Shown: positions 35,452-44,681 of the stretch, one piece after another | Position numbering within the stretch: position 1 is the stretch's first letter | How the letters are laid out: each line of letters opens with the position of its first letter | Assembly: GCF_002699985.1 (NCBI RefSeq) | Contig: NZ_LKBT01000012.1 | Location: 313,449 to 377,448, forward strand | Direction: 5' to 3' | Length of the DNA: 64,000 nucleotides | Source: Pseudomonas sp. ICMP 561 | GTDB taxonomy: Bacteria; Pseudomonadota; Gammaproteobacteria; Pseudomonadales; Pseudomonadaceae | Program-made: the position numbers and the translations under genes | The notes under the pieces: model-generated | Seen by the model: the letters and a program-made list of their open reading frames with translations, nothing else | Told to the model about the DNA's origin: nothing | The model's database searches: none

Positions 35452-36360
35452 TCAGTACAGGTTTTGTTCGGTGAGGCGCTGAACGGCCAGTCGTCGATAA
35501 TGCGACGGGGTCATGCCCTTGAGTTGCTGAAAGCGCCGATTGAAATTTGAAATATTGTTGAAGCCTGATTCGAAACACACGTCCGTCACAGGCTTGTCTC
35601 CGTCGGCCAGTAGCTCACAGGATTTACTGATACGTAGACGATTGACGAATTCGACGTAGCAGCGGCCGGTAGCTTGCTTGAAGACCCTCGAGAAGTAGGT
35701 AGGCTTCATGCCGAGATAATCGGCCACTTCTTCCAGCGGTAGCTCCCGTGCGTAGTTGGCGAAGATGTAATCGACGGCCTTATTGGTGCGGTCGACACTG
35801 TGCTCATCGGCTATCGGTGCCGAGTTGCTGCCGGACAGCAACTGGTAGTCATCGCTGCTCGCCAGCAATTCAAGCAGGATGAGAAAGTGGCCCAGGCGGG
35901 TGATGCCTTTGGAGTCGGCGATCTTCTGCATCAGTTTCGTGGCTTGGCGAATGGTCCGTTTGCAGCGGAACTCGATGCCGTACTGCGAGCGCTCCAGCAG
36001 TGGGGCCAGAGTCTTCAGCTCGGCGAAAATCTGGCTGCCGCTTTCGAATAACTCGTCAGTGAAATTCACCAGCATGTCGCGCTTGGTGACGACCTCGTCC
36101 TCTTCGATCTGGCTGATCCAGTTATGAGGCAGATTGGGCCCGGTGAGGAACAGGGACTCGGGATAGAAGTTACCGATGTAGTCGCCGACAAAGACCTTGC
36201 CGGAACTGGCCACGATCAGGTGCAGTTCGTATTCCTTGTGAAAGTGCCAACGCACCAAAGGACAGGGGAAGCCGTGTTCGCGATAGATGATCGACAAGCC
36301 GTTATGGTCGTCCATCAATTCATATGAGGGGTCTGTGACTCTTGTTGTTTTTGTCATCAT
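35452..36360 (-). CDS. mtlR: AraC-family activator of the mannitol operon
   Basis: 302 residues. An N-terminal cupin-like sensor (about 20-160, 'HFHKEYELHLIVASSGKVFVGDYIG') and a C-terminal double helix-turn-helix (about 195-295, 'LPLEEVADYLGMKPTYFSRVFKQATG..YVEFVNRLRISKSCELL..VTDVCFESGFNNISNFNRRFQQ') are complete. In P. fluorescens MtlR activates mtlEFGKDYZ in response to polyols. Here it is in the same orientation, immediately upstream of mtlE, with a gap large enough for a separate promoter. Confidence 0.92.
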   Translation of the reverse strand: MMTKTTRVTDPSYELMDDHNGLSIIYREHGFPCPLVRWHFHKEYELHLIVASSGKVFVGDYIGNFYPESLFLTGPNLPHNWISQIEEDEVVTKRDMLVNFTDELFESGSQIFAELKTLAPLLERSQYGIEFRCKRTIRQATKLMQKIADSKGITRLGHFLILLELLASSDDYQLLSGSNSAPIADEHSVDRTNKAVDYIFANYARELPLEEVADYLGMKPTYFSRVFKQATGRCYVEFVNRLRISKSCELLADGDKPVTDVCFESGFNNISNFNRRFQQLKGMTPSHYRRLAVQRLTEQNLY

Positions 36361-36495
36361 GTGGCCGATATCCAGAATGCCAGGCTGCTAATGTGCACTA
36401 TCTGAGTGTGCGATAGCATCCAGAGTTTCCTGTGGCAACTGGCACGCTCGCTTCAGGATGCAACCTGTGTGGAAGATTCTATGATCGCGTATGAC

Positions 36496-36521
36496 CTGTG
36501 GGAGCAGGGCTTGCCCGCGAT
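36496..36521. repeat. Single REP element
   Basis: A CTGTGGGAGCAGGGCTTGCCCGCGAT-type element without an obvious inverted partner, between the divergent mtlR and cobF starts. Confidence 0.7.
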
Positions 36522-36654
36522 GCATGAGACGCAGCCACAAGACACACCGCGTTATCGTTTATCGCCATATTTCCGCCCAGACCAGGCATCTCTTCCATAG
36601 GGCTTTGAGTTTGATCCACTACCTGCGCCATTCAGTTCCGTCTGGAGTGAACTC

Positions 36655-37413
36655 ATGAAAACCATCCTCCTGATCGGCATCGGTTCCGGCAATCCGGAGC
36701 AGATCACCATTCAGGCCATCAATGCGCTGAATCGCGCCAAGGTGTTCTTCGTGCTTGATAAAGGTTACGCAAACGACGACTTGCTGCGCCTGAGGAAGGA
36801 TATCTGTGAGCGTTACATCACCTGTGATGACTATCGCTTGCTGCAGGTCAGCGACCCCTCCCGGGAGGATGATCCACATTCCTACCAGCAAGGCGTTGCA
36901 CGCTGGCATGAGCAGCGGGCGGCGTTGTTTCAGCGCCTGATCATTGATGAAGTAGAAACGGGGCAAACGGCGGCTTTCCTGGTCTGGGGTGAGCCGACGC
37001 TGTACGACAGCACCTTAAGAGTCTTCGAGTTGATTCTTGATAACTCGCCTCAACTCTTTGATTATCAAGTTATTCCTGGCATAAGTAGTGTGCAGGCATT
37101 GGCGGCGCAGCATCGTATTCCGTTGAATCGTATTGGCGAACCTATCCATATCACCACCGGGCGCAGGCTGGCGCTTGAGCACAATGCAGCACCTGAGAAC
37201 ACCGTCGTAATGCTTGATGCACACTGCACGTTTGAGCGGTTTCTTAACCAGGGCCTGCATATTTACTGGGGAGCTTATCTTGGGACGCCAGATGAAATCC
37301 TGATTGCAGGGCCGCTGGATGAGGTGTGTGAGCAGATCAAGAACGCGAGAGCGAAGGCGCGGCAGGAGAAGGGCTGGATCATGGATACGTATCTGTTGAG
37401 AAATGATATCTAG
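36655..37413 (+). CDS. cobF: Precorrin-6A synthase (deacetylating)
   Basis: 252 residues. SAM-dependent methyltransferase of the aerobic cobalamin pathway: it methylates precorrin-5 at C1 and releases the acetyl group. The corrin methylase fold is clear: N-terminal 'ILLIGIGSGNPEQITIQAINAL', 'FLVWGEPTLYDST' for SAM binding, and 'YQVIPGISSVQALAA' in the second half. GGAG stands 7 nt before the ATG. It is not accompanied by other cob genes here, as is usual for cobF in Pseudomonas. Confidence 0.93.
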   Translation: MKTILLIGIGSGNPEQITIQAINALNRAKVFFVLDKGYANDDLLRLRKDICERYITCDDYRLLQVSDPSREDDPHSYQQGVARWHEQRAALFQRLIIDEVETGQTAAFLVWGEPTLYDSTLRVFELILDNSPQLFDYQVIPGISSVQALAAQHRIPLNRIGEPIHITTGRRLALEHNAAPENTVVMLDAHCTFERFLNQGLHIYWGAYLGTPDEILIAGPLDEVCEQIKNARAKARQEKGWIMDTYLLRNDI

Positions 37414-37502
37414 ATTCTAGGTATTAATCCCAACTCACTGTTTTTATTGGCTAATACGCAAAAAATTTAAATGGAATGGGGTTTTGTTGCGTGAACGAAT
37501 CT

Positions 37503-37710
37503 CTGTGGGAGCCGGGCTTGCCCGCGATCAACGATGACTCGATGTACCTGATGCCCCGCGACACTTGAATCGCCGTAGGACCGGCTTTAGCCGGGAGAAC
37601 AGTGTTTCAGTTGAAGAAAATTAGCCAGTATTCCGACGCCCTCCCGGCTAAAGCCGGTCCTACGGGACTGCGCAGGTTATGTGGGAGCCGGGCAAGCCTC
37701 GCTCCCGCAT
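37503..37710. repeat. Cluster of REP-like elements
   Basis: A GTGGGAGCCGGGC-type REP at 37503-37528, a perfect inverted pair of the GTAGGACCGGCTTTAGCCGGGAG class (37574-37597 and 37641-37664), and a partial third copy from 37681. Together they fill the 312 bp between the convergent stops of cobF and the glycosyltransferase. No gene is seen in this stretch. Confidence 0.8.
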
Positions 37711-37726
37711 GGGGTCGATACATGAC

Positions 37727-39064
37727 TCAAGGATTCACCGGATTACGATTCTTCGCCTCAATCCACTGCGCCATGTACTGGGTGCTCTTGTGATGGTGGT
37801 GTCGCAGCATTGCGCCGGTGAAGTTTGCAGTTCGATGGGCTTGCAGGTTCTGACGCAGGTACTGGATACGGGTAATCAGGCTTGTGCAATGCTTCTGGTG
37901 CCTGTAGCGCGCGTCAAGCAGCTCCCAGCCAGCGCTCTGCGCTTCATGCCAACGCTCTTCATCCTGATACAGGCGCACTGCTGCATCAGCGATTTCGGCG
38001 GCGCTGCTTGCAACGCAGCCGGGCCAGGGCAGGTTGCCGTTCATGGCTTCAGCACCGATCGGCGTGGTGACGGTTGGCGTGCCGCACAACATGGCATCGA
38101 CAATCTTGCCTTTGACCCCCGCGCCAAAGCGTAACGGCGCCAGGCAAATACGCGCCTCGGACATCACCTTCAAAGCGTCTTCCGCCCAATTCATCACATG
38201 GAAGCCCTGCGCCGCGTTGTGCAGCGCAGTGGCTTTGGGTGGCGTGTAGGAGCCGTAGATATGCAGCTGAGCCTTGGGCAGTTGCTGACGTATCAGCGGC
38301 CAGATGGCGTTCTTCATCCAGAGCACCGCATCCCAGTTAGGGGCGTGTCGGAAGTTGCCGATACTCAGAAAGTGCGCTCGCTCGCTGAACGGGCGCGCTG
38401 TCGCAGGGACATCGCTGACCATCAGCGGACACCAGTGCAAGATCCCCTCCGGCACCCGGAATTCACGGGTAAGCAACTGCATTTCCACGTCGGACGTCAT
38501 CAGGCTGAGATCGGAGCGGTACAGCGCGGCGATCTCGCGCTGGGCCAGATCGCCGGTTGCCATCGCAGAAAAAATGTCACGCTCTGATTCTTCAAAAAAG
38601 CTATTCAAATCATCAGGTTGCTCTGCATTACTCAAGTAGTTTTTGAGCTGCATGTGGCGCGCGTGACGCAAGCTTTGCAGGTCTGAGGTCTCCAGCAGTC
38701 GCAGGGCATTGGGGCAATGTTTCTCTACCCGCCAGCCAAATTGCTCCTCGATCATGAACTGATCGAAGAGGACGATATCCGGCTGCAATTCACTGATGAA
38801 CACATCGAAGCTGCTGTTGTTCAGCTCAATGTCGACCTCACGAATCCCCAGCTCAGCCAGGTTTGCCTTGTGCTCGCCTTCGGTGGCTGGGCTGGCAAAG
38901 GTGATTTGCCAGCCTTGTTCCAGAAAGCACTGGATCAATTGCATGACATGACCGCTGGCGGCCGAGGAGCGAGGCTCGGGCCACACATAGCCAATGATCA
39001 ATACATGGGTTGTCGCGTCCGAAACGGAGCTGTCCGGTAATGGCTGCGAATCGTGCTTATCCAA
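37727..39064 (-). CDS. Glycosyltransferase, GT4-like
   Basis: 445 residues. An N-terminal acceptor-type Rossmann domain ('HVLIIGYVWPEPRSSAASGHVMQLIQCFLEQGW') and a C-terminal GT-B nucleotide-sugar domain (about 230-400: 'LSIGNFRHAPNWDAVLWM', 'LHIYGSY', 'CLAPLRFGAGVKGKIVDAMLCGTPTVTTPIGAEAM') define a GT-B fold. The last ~40 residues are His/Arg-rich. Acceptor and donor are unknown. The start is a TTG that overlaps the stop of the upstream receiver gene (TTGGATAA), so translation is coupled to it. Confidence 0.85.
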   Translation of the reverse strand: MDKHDSQPLPDSSVSDATTHVLIIGYVWPEPRSSAASGHVMQLIQCFLEQGWQITFASPATEGEHKANLAELGIREVDIELNNSSFDVFISELQPDIVLFDQFMIEEQFGWRVEKHCPNALRLLETSDLQSLRHARHMQLKNYLSNAEQPDDLNSFFEESERDIFSAMATGDLAQREIAALYRSDLSLMTSDVEMQLLTREFRVPEGILHWCPLMVSDVPATARPFSERAHFLSIGNFRHAPNWDAVLWMKNAIWPLIRQQLPKAQLHIYGSYTPPKATALHNAAQGFHVMNWAEDALKVMSEARICLAPLRFGAGVKGKIVDAMLCGTPTVTTPIGAEAMNGNLPWPGCVASSAAEIADAAVRLYQDEERWHEAQSAGWELLDARYRHQKHCTSLITRIQYLRQNLQAHRTANFTGAMLRHHHHKSTQYMAQWIEAKNRNPVNP

Positions 39065-39416
39065 GAATGCTTTTTACCTTGTCACGCAATTGATCAATCG
39101 AGAACGGTTTGCCGATGTTGTGCATGCCTGCCGGGACATCAATGCTTTCGGCATAACCGCTGGCGAAAAGAACGGGCAGGGACGGGCGAAGCTTGCACGC
39201 AATCGCAGCCAGCTCTTTGCCATCCATGCCTGGAAGGCCAAGGTCGGTCATCATCAAATCAATGACCTTCGATTCGTCTTCAAGCACTTTTTGAGCCTCT
39301 TCACCGTCCTCAGCTTCGAGCACTGTGTATTCCAGCTCTTCCAGCACGTCGACGATCAGCATGCGGACAATGGCGTCGTCTTCGACCACTAGAATGGTGC
39401 TGGCAGGAACGGACAT
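39057..39416 (-). CDS. Single-domain response regulator
   Basis: 119 residues, receiver domain only. Acidic pocket D13-D14, phospho-acceptor D58 in 'LMMTDLGLPGMDG' and Lys in 'NIGKPFS' are present; there is no output domain. The ATG at 39416 has AAGGA 8 nt upstream. Its sequence is close to the receiver at the C-terminus of the hybrid kinase at 46386, so it may accept phosphate within the same network. It is coupled to the glycosyltransferase gene by an 8-nt overlap and divergent from the large hybrid kinase. Confidence 0.9.
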   Translation of the reverse strand: MSVPASTILVVEDDAIVRMLIVDVLEELEYTVLEAEDGEEAQKVLEDESKVIDLMMTDLGLPGMDGKELAAIACKLRPSLPVLFASGYAESIDVPAGMHNIGKPFSIDQLRDKVKSILG

Positions 39417-39671
39417 AGGTGATTTCCTTAAAATCTGCAGGGTCGGCGTAATGCGACCGGTACGGGTAAGCAAAATAACGCTGGAGGTGCCAGCTAGCAA
39501 CATTTGCACTCGTTTGAGTGAGTGGTAACGCGAGCTGTACCACTGATGAAACGAATAATGCGTTCTTAGGCAGCTAAATGTCAGAAAATTCAGATATCTG
39601 TGTGAGAAATGAGAGTCTTTTTCTTAATATTACGGCAAACTTCATGGTTTGATGATCACCAAGGATGACTC

Positions 39672-42600
39672 ATGATCCGTCCGTCTACTGTCGATGAGCA
39701 ACGTTTTCGTAAATTGCTTGGCCGCAACGTCACTTTACCCCTGAGTGTGGGTGTTATCAGCGCGGTCTTTTTCATCGGTCTGATCAGCTATTTGCTGTCA
39801 GTCATCCAGTGGGTCGAGCACACCGACCGAGTGATCAACAATACCAATCGCGCGCTGAAGCTTTCCATCGATATGGAAACCGGTATGCGTGGTTATTTGC
39901 TGGCGGGTGACGAGCGTTATCTCGACCCGTATGAGTTGGCGAAACCGGCGCTCACTGCAGAGCTGAAGGGGCTTGAGGTACTCGTTGCCGATAACCCGCC
40001 TCAGGTTGACCGGCTCAAGCGTATCCAGGCATTACAGGATGACTGGGGTCAGTACGCTGAGGAGATGATCAATCAGCGGCGGATAAAAGGCGAGTTCGTG
40101 GCCCCGCTACGGACTGGGCGAGGCAAGCGCCTGACGGACGAGATTCGCAGCCAGTACGAGGAAGTTGTCGCTGTAGAGCAGCAACTGCGACTTGCGCGCA
40201 ATGCCGACGTCACACGCACAACCGTCCTGTCAGTCAGCCTTTACCTTGTTTTTGTTCTGTGCGTCAGCGGATTTCTTGCGTACATCGGTCGTCGGGATCT
40301 GCTGGCCTTGTCCAGTACTTATGGCGACAACCTCAAGCTTCAGGAAGAAAACGCCGAGCGCCTGAAAAAAGTCGCCTGGCTGCGCAATGGCCAGAGTGAG
40401 CTGGCTGAACAAGTATTGGGTCAATTAACGCTGAACACCCTGGGGTCCAACGTCCTGCAATTCTTTGCTCAGTATCTGGGCAGTGTGGTTGCAGCGGTTT
40501 ACGTGCGCCAGGAGCACGGCGGCCTCAGGCGCGTCGCGTCCTATGGTTTCTCCCGTGAGCAGGAACAGCACGAGCAGTCCCTCTACAGTGGCGAAGGCGT
40601 GATCGGCCAGGCTGCGCAGCAAGACAAAATCATCCGTCTTGATGATGTACCGAGTAATTATTTCAAGGTGTCTTCCGGGCTGGGCGAGGGCGACCCACGC
40701 AGCATTCTCGTGGTCCCCACCAGCAACGATGATCAGGTCAACGGCGTCATCGAGCTGGGTTTCCTGCGTCCTCTGACCGAGAGCGATGTCGAGTTCATGG
40801 AGCTGATTGCCGAGAACGTGGGCACCTCCATCGAAGCGGCGCGTTATCGTCAGCGTTTGCAGGAAGTATTGGCTGAAACCCAACAGCTCAACGAAGAGCT
40901 GCAGGTCCAGCAGGAAGAGCTGCGCACCGCCAACGAGGAGCTGGAGGAGCAGTCGAGGATTCTCAAGGAGTCTCAGGCGCATCTGGAAACCCAGCAAGCC
41001 GAACTTGAGCAGACCAACGAGCAACTGGCTGATCAGGCTCAGGTCCTTTCCGAGCAGCGTGATGCCCTTGATCGCAAGAATGAAGAGCTGAACATTGCTC
41101 AGGTCGAGCTTGAAAATCGTGCTGACGAGCTGCAACGCTCCAGCAAGTACAAATCCGAGTTCCTTGCCAACATGTCCCACGAGCTGCGCACGCCGCTCAA
41201 CAGTTCGTTGATTCTGGCCAAGCTGCTGGCCGAAAACCCGACTGAAAACCTCACCGCCGAACAGGTCAAGTTCGCCGAATCGATCTATTCAGCCGGTAAT
41301 GATCTGCTCAACCTGATCAACGATATTCTGGATATTTCCAAGGTCGAAGCCGGCAAGCTGGACATGCGTCCTGAAAACAGCAGCGTGTCTCGCCTGGTCG
41401 AAGGACTGCGCAACATGTTCCAGCCATTGGCCCTCGACAAGAAGCTGGATTTCCATGTGGAGCTGCAGGCCGGTGCGCCGACCATGCTGTACACCGATCG
41501 CCAGCGACTGGAACAGATCCTGAAAAACCTGCTGTCGAACGCTATCAAGTTCACCGAAACCGGCACTGTCAGCATGATCGTCTCGCGCCAACCGGGCGCA
41601 GGGATTGTCTTTACGGTGCGTGATTCCGGGATCGGCATTGCCGCGGAGCAGCAGGAAAGCATCTTCGAAGCCTTCCGTCAGGCTGATGGCACCACCAACC
41701 GCCGTTATGGCGGCACCGGTCTGGGGTTGTCCATTTCCCGGGATCTGGCGCGCCTGCTCGGTGGTTCGATCAGTGTGACCAGCGAGCCGGGGCAGGGCAG
41801 TATCTTCACCCTGGTTCTGCCTGAACAGTATGTCGAGTCGGTGCAACTGGAATATGGCGAAGTCCCTGCGCCAACCCCCGCACCGGTCATGCCGGTGATG
41901 CCTGTGCATGCATTGGCATCTTTGCCGCCGGCTGCGGCAGCGGTTCCCGCGACCCCCGCTAAAGCACCCGTGCCGAGCTTCGCCGATGACCGCGAAAAGC
42001 TGCCGTCGAGCAAGCGCTGCATTCTGGTGATTGAAGACGAAGTGGCTTTTGCCAAAATCCTCTTCGACCTGGCTCACGAGCTGGGTTACCACTGCCTTGT
42101 TGCCCATGCCGCCGATGACGGTTTCAACCTGGCGGCTCAGTTCACGCCGGACGCAATTCTGCTGGACATGCGTCTGCCGGATCATTCCGGGCTGACGGTT
42201 CTGCAGCGCCTGAAAGAGCTGGCGCCAACACGACACATCCCGGTTCACGTGATTTCCGTTGAAGATCGCCAGGAAGCGGCCATGCACATGGGCGCTGTGG
42301 GCTATGCGGTGAAGCCCACCACCCGTGAAGAGCTCAAGGATGTCTTCGCCAAGCTCGAATCCAAACTGACCCAAAAGGTCAAACGTATCTTGCTGGTGGA
42401 AGATGACGCCCTGCAACGCGACAGCATTGCGCGGTTGATCGGGGACGACGACATTGAAATCACCGCAGTAGGTTTCGCCCAGGATGCGCTGGACCTGCTG
42501 CGCGACAATATCTATGACTGCATGATCATCGACCTGAAGTTGCCGGACATGCTGGGCAATGAGCTGCTCAAACGTATGTCCACCGATGAAATCTGCTCGT

Positions 42601-43196
42601 TCCCGCCGGTCATCGTCTACACCGGTCGCAACCTGACCCGCGATGAAGAAGCCGAGCTGATGAAATATTCGCGCTCGATCATCATCAAGGGCGCGCGCTC
42701 ACCCGAACGCTTGCTCGATGAAGTCACGCTGTTCCTGCACAAGGTTGAGTCGCAGCTCTCCAACGAGCGCCAGAAGATGCTCAAGACCGCACGTAGTCGT
42801 GACAAGGTCTTTGAAGGGCGCAGGATTCTGGTCGTCGACGATGACGTACGCAATATCTTTGCCCTGACCAGCGCGCTCGAGCACAAGGGCGCGGTGGTCG
42901 AAGTTGCGCGTAACGGCTTCGAGGCCATCAGCAAGCTGAACGAAATCGAAGATATCGATCTGGTGTTGATGGACGTGATGATGCCGGAGATGGATGGCTA
43001 TGAAGCAACCATCGAGATTCGCAAGGATCCACGCTGGCGCAAGCTGCCGATCATCGCCGTGACTGCCAAAGCCATGAAGGATGACCAGGAGCGTTGTCTG
43101 CAGGCTGGCTCAAATGACTATCTGGCCAAACCTATTGACCTGGACCGACTGTTCTCGCTGATACGTGTCTGGCTGCCCAAAATGGAACGTATTTGA
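39672..43196 (+). CDS. CHASE3-GAF hybrid histidine kinase with three receiver domains
   Basis: 1174 residues. TM1 (about 20-42), CHASE3 periplasmic sensor (about 45-175, 'ALKLSIDMETGMRGYLLAGDERYL'), TM2 (about 184-204), GAF (about 245-395), a long Gln/Glu coiled coil (about 400-490), HisKA with phospho-His 503 (ANMSHELRTPLN), and HATPase with complete N/G boxes. A Pro/Ala linker is followed by receivers with phospho-Asp 832, 954 and 1101. Such CHASE3 multi-receiver kinases run phosphorelays for stress or surface behaviour. It is the first gene of a five-gene run with cheR, cheB, a receiver-kinase and a receiver. Confidence 0.93.
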   Translation: MIRPSTVDEQRFRKLLGRNVTLPLSVGVISAVFFIGLISYLLSVIQWVEHTDRVINNTNRALKLSIDMETGMRGYLLAGDERYLDPYELAKPALTAELKGLEVLVADNPPQVDRLKRIQALQDDWGQYAEEMINQRRIKGEFVAPLRTGRGKRLTDEIRSQYEEVVAVEQQLRLARNADVTRTTVLSVSLYLVFVLCVSGFLAYIGRRDLLALSSTYGDNLKLQEENAERLKKVAWLRNGQSELAEQVLGQLTLNTLGSNVLQFFAQYLGSVVAAVYVRQEHGGLRRVASYGFSREQEQHEQSLYSGEGVIGQAAQQDKIIRLDDVPSNYFKVSSGLGEGDPRSILVVPTSNDDQVNGVIELGFLRPLTESDVEFMELIAENVGTSIEAARYRQRLQEVLAETQQLNEELQVQQEELRTANEELEEQSRILKESQAHLETQQAELEQTNEQLADQAQVLSEQRDALDRKNEELNIAQVELENRADELQRSSKYKSEFLANMSHELRTPLNSSLILAKLLAENPTENLTAEQVKFAESIYSAGNDLLNLINDILDISKVEAGKLDMRPENSSVSRLVEGLRNMFQPLALDKKLDFHVELQAGAPTMLYTDRQRLEQILKNLLSNAIKFTETGTVSMIVSRQPGAGIVFTVRDSGIGIAAEQQESIFEAFRQADGTTNRRYGGTGLGLSISRDLARLLGGSISVTSEPGQGSIFTLVLPEQYVESVQLEYGEVPAPTPAPVMPVMPVHALASLPPAAAAVPATPAKAPVPSFADDREKLPSSKRCILVIEDEVAFAKILFDLAHELGYHCLVAHAADDGFNLAAQFTPDAILLDMRLPDHSGLTVLQRLKELAPTRHIPVHVISVEDRQEAAMHMGAVGYAVKPTTREELKDVFAKLESKLTQKVKRILLVEDDALQRDSIARLIGDDDIEITAVGFAQDALDLLRDNIYDCMIIDLKLPDMLGNELLKRMSTDEICSFPPVIVYTGRNLTRDEEAELMKYSRSIIIKGARSPERLLDEVTLFLHKVESQLSNERQKMLKTARSRDKVFEGRRILVVDDDVRNIFALTSALEHKGAVVEVARNGFEAISKLNEIEDIDLVLMDVMMPEMDGYEATIEIRKDPRWRKLPIIAVTAKAMKDDQERCLQAGSNDYLAKPIDLDRLFSLIRVWLPKMERI

Positions 43197-43245
43197 GTTG
43201 GATGAGCCCAAGCTGAGCATCCAGCCCGCACCTAAAGGTTCCGCC

Positions 43246-44067
43246 ATGTCTCAAGACAGAAACACGGACATCGAAATACGTCTGTTGATTGAGGCTATTT
43301 ATCTCAAGTACAGCTACGACTTTCGTGACTACTCCGGCGCATCGGTGAAGCGCCGCATCAGTCACGCGCTGCGCCAGTTTGACTGCACGACTATTTCTGC
43401 ATTGCAGGAACGGGTGATTCACGACCCTCAGGCCTTCATGCAATTGCTGCAATTTCTGACGATCCCGGTCAGCGAGATGTTCCGCGATCCGTCGCATTTT
43501 CTGGCGATTCGTCAGGAAGTAGTTCCGCTGTTGCGCACCTACCCGTCAATCAAGGTCTGGATTGCCGGGTGCAGCACGGGCGAAGAGGTTTACTCGATGG
43601 CCATTCTGCTGCGTGAAGAAGGCCTGCTGGACCGCACGATCATTTACGCCACTGATATCAACCCGAGCTCGCTGGACAAGGCCCGGCAGGGGATTTTCTC
43701 GATGGAAAATGTCCGCGCTTATACCGATAACTACCAGAAGGCGGGCGGTCAGCGCGCGTTTTCCGATTACTACACCAGTGCCTACGATTACGCGATCTTC
43801 GACAAAACGCTGCGGGAAAACGTGACGTTTGCTGACCACAGCCTTGCAACTGACAGTGTGTTCTCCGAAACACAGTTGGTTTCATGCCGAAATGTACTGA
43901 TTTACTTCAACAAGAAATTGCAGGATCGCGCGTTCGGGCTCTTCCATGAGTCGCTCTGTCACCGGGGGTTTCTGGTGCTGGGCAGCAAGGAAACGCTGGA
44001 TTTTTCCGGCTACAGCAGCCATTTCGAGCCTTTGGTTAAACCGGAACGGATCTACCGCAAGACATGA
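43246..44067 (+). CDS. cheR: CheR-type protein-glutamate methyltransferase
   Basis: 273 residues. An N-terminal all-helical domain (about 10-80) and a SAM-binding domain with 'VWIAGCSTGEEVYSMAILL', 'IYATDINPSSLDKARQGIFS' and 'LVSCRNVLIYFNKKLQDR'. The start at 43246 has AAAGG 8 nt upstream. CheR methylates chemoreceptor glutamates; no receptor, CheA or CheW is encoded here, so the target may be the helical coiled coil of the neighbouring kinase, which is inference. The stop overlaps the cheB start (ATGA). Confidence 0.92.
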   Translation: MSQDRNTDIEIRLLIEAIYLKYSYDFRDYSGASVKRRISHALRQFDCTTISALQERVIHDPQAFMQLLQFLTIPVSEMFRDPSHFLAIRQEVVPLLRTYPSIKVWIAGCSTGEEVYSMAILLREEGLLDRTIIYATDINPSSLDKARQGIFSMENVRAYTDNYQKAGGQRAFSDYYTSAYDYAIFDKTLRENVTFADHSLATDSVFSETQLVSCRNVLIYFNKKLQDRAFGLFHESLCHRGFLVLGSKETLDFSGYSSHFEPLVKPERIYRKT

Positions 44068-44681
44068 AAAGATCATTCTCTGGCAATGACGCAGGTGAAC
44101 CACCACTGCCGGTCGTAGACGCCATTGTGGTAGGTGCGTCCGCCGGCGGAGTCGATGCGCTGCTGAAGATATTTGCATCGCTGAGGGTCGGTTATCGGTT
44201 GCCCATCCTGACTGTGCTGCATGTGCCTGAAAAGCGCATTAGTCAGTTGGCCCAGGTTTTTCAGGCGCGGGTACCGCTGAAGGTCAAAGAGGCGGACGAT
44301 AAGGAAGATGTTGCTCCCGGTACGCTGTACTTCGCGCCACCGGGTTATCACTTGTCGGTGGAAAATGATTTGAGCCTGTCGCTGAGTCAGGAGGATCGGG
44401 TATTTCATTCCCGGCCAAGTATCGACATTCTTTTTCAGTCAGCCGCGGATGCCTACGGGCCGCGTCTGGCGGGTTTCCTGTTGACAGGCGCCAATAACGA
44501 CGGCGCCTATGGTCTGTCGTGTATCAAGCTTTCCGGCGGCATGACGGTGGTTCAGGATCCGGACGAGGCTCAGGCGCGCACCATGCCTGATGCCGCCCTG
44601 GCGCTTCATAAGCCTGATTACCTCCTGCCTTTAAACGATATAGGCCAACTGTTGGTCGAGCTGGAACGAATTGCATGCTGA
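44064..44681 (+). CDS. cheB: CheB-type methylesterase without receiver domain
   Basis: 205 residues, methylesterase domain only. The catalytic triad is visible: Ser in 'VVGASAGGVDAL', His in 'TVLHVPEKR' and Asp in 'LLTGANNDGAYG'. Canonical CheB carries an N-terminal receiver; its absence here means activity cannot be switched by direct phosphorylation, unless by one of the separate receivers of this cluster. It is translationally coupled to both neighbours (ATGA at the start; the next gene begins inside its end). Confidence 0.92.
   Translation: MKRSFSGNDAGEPPLPVVDAIVVGASAGGVDALLKIFASLRVGYRLPILTVLHVPEKRISQLAQVFQARVPLKVKEADDKEDVAPGTLYFAPPGYHLSVENDLSLSLSQEDRVFHSRPSIDILFQSAADAYGPRLAGFLLTGANNDGAYGLSCIKLSGGMTVVQDPDEAQARTMPDAALALHKPDYLLPLNDIGQLLVELERIAC

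Noticed and set aside
41289..42416. 375-codon minus-strand frame inside the CHASE3 hybrid kinase
   Set aside because: Antisense shadow of a continuous kinase/receiver region; His/Gln/Arg-rich composition and no ribosome-binding site.
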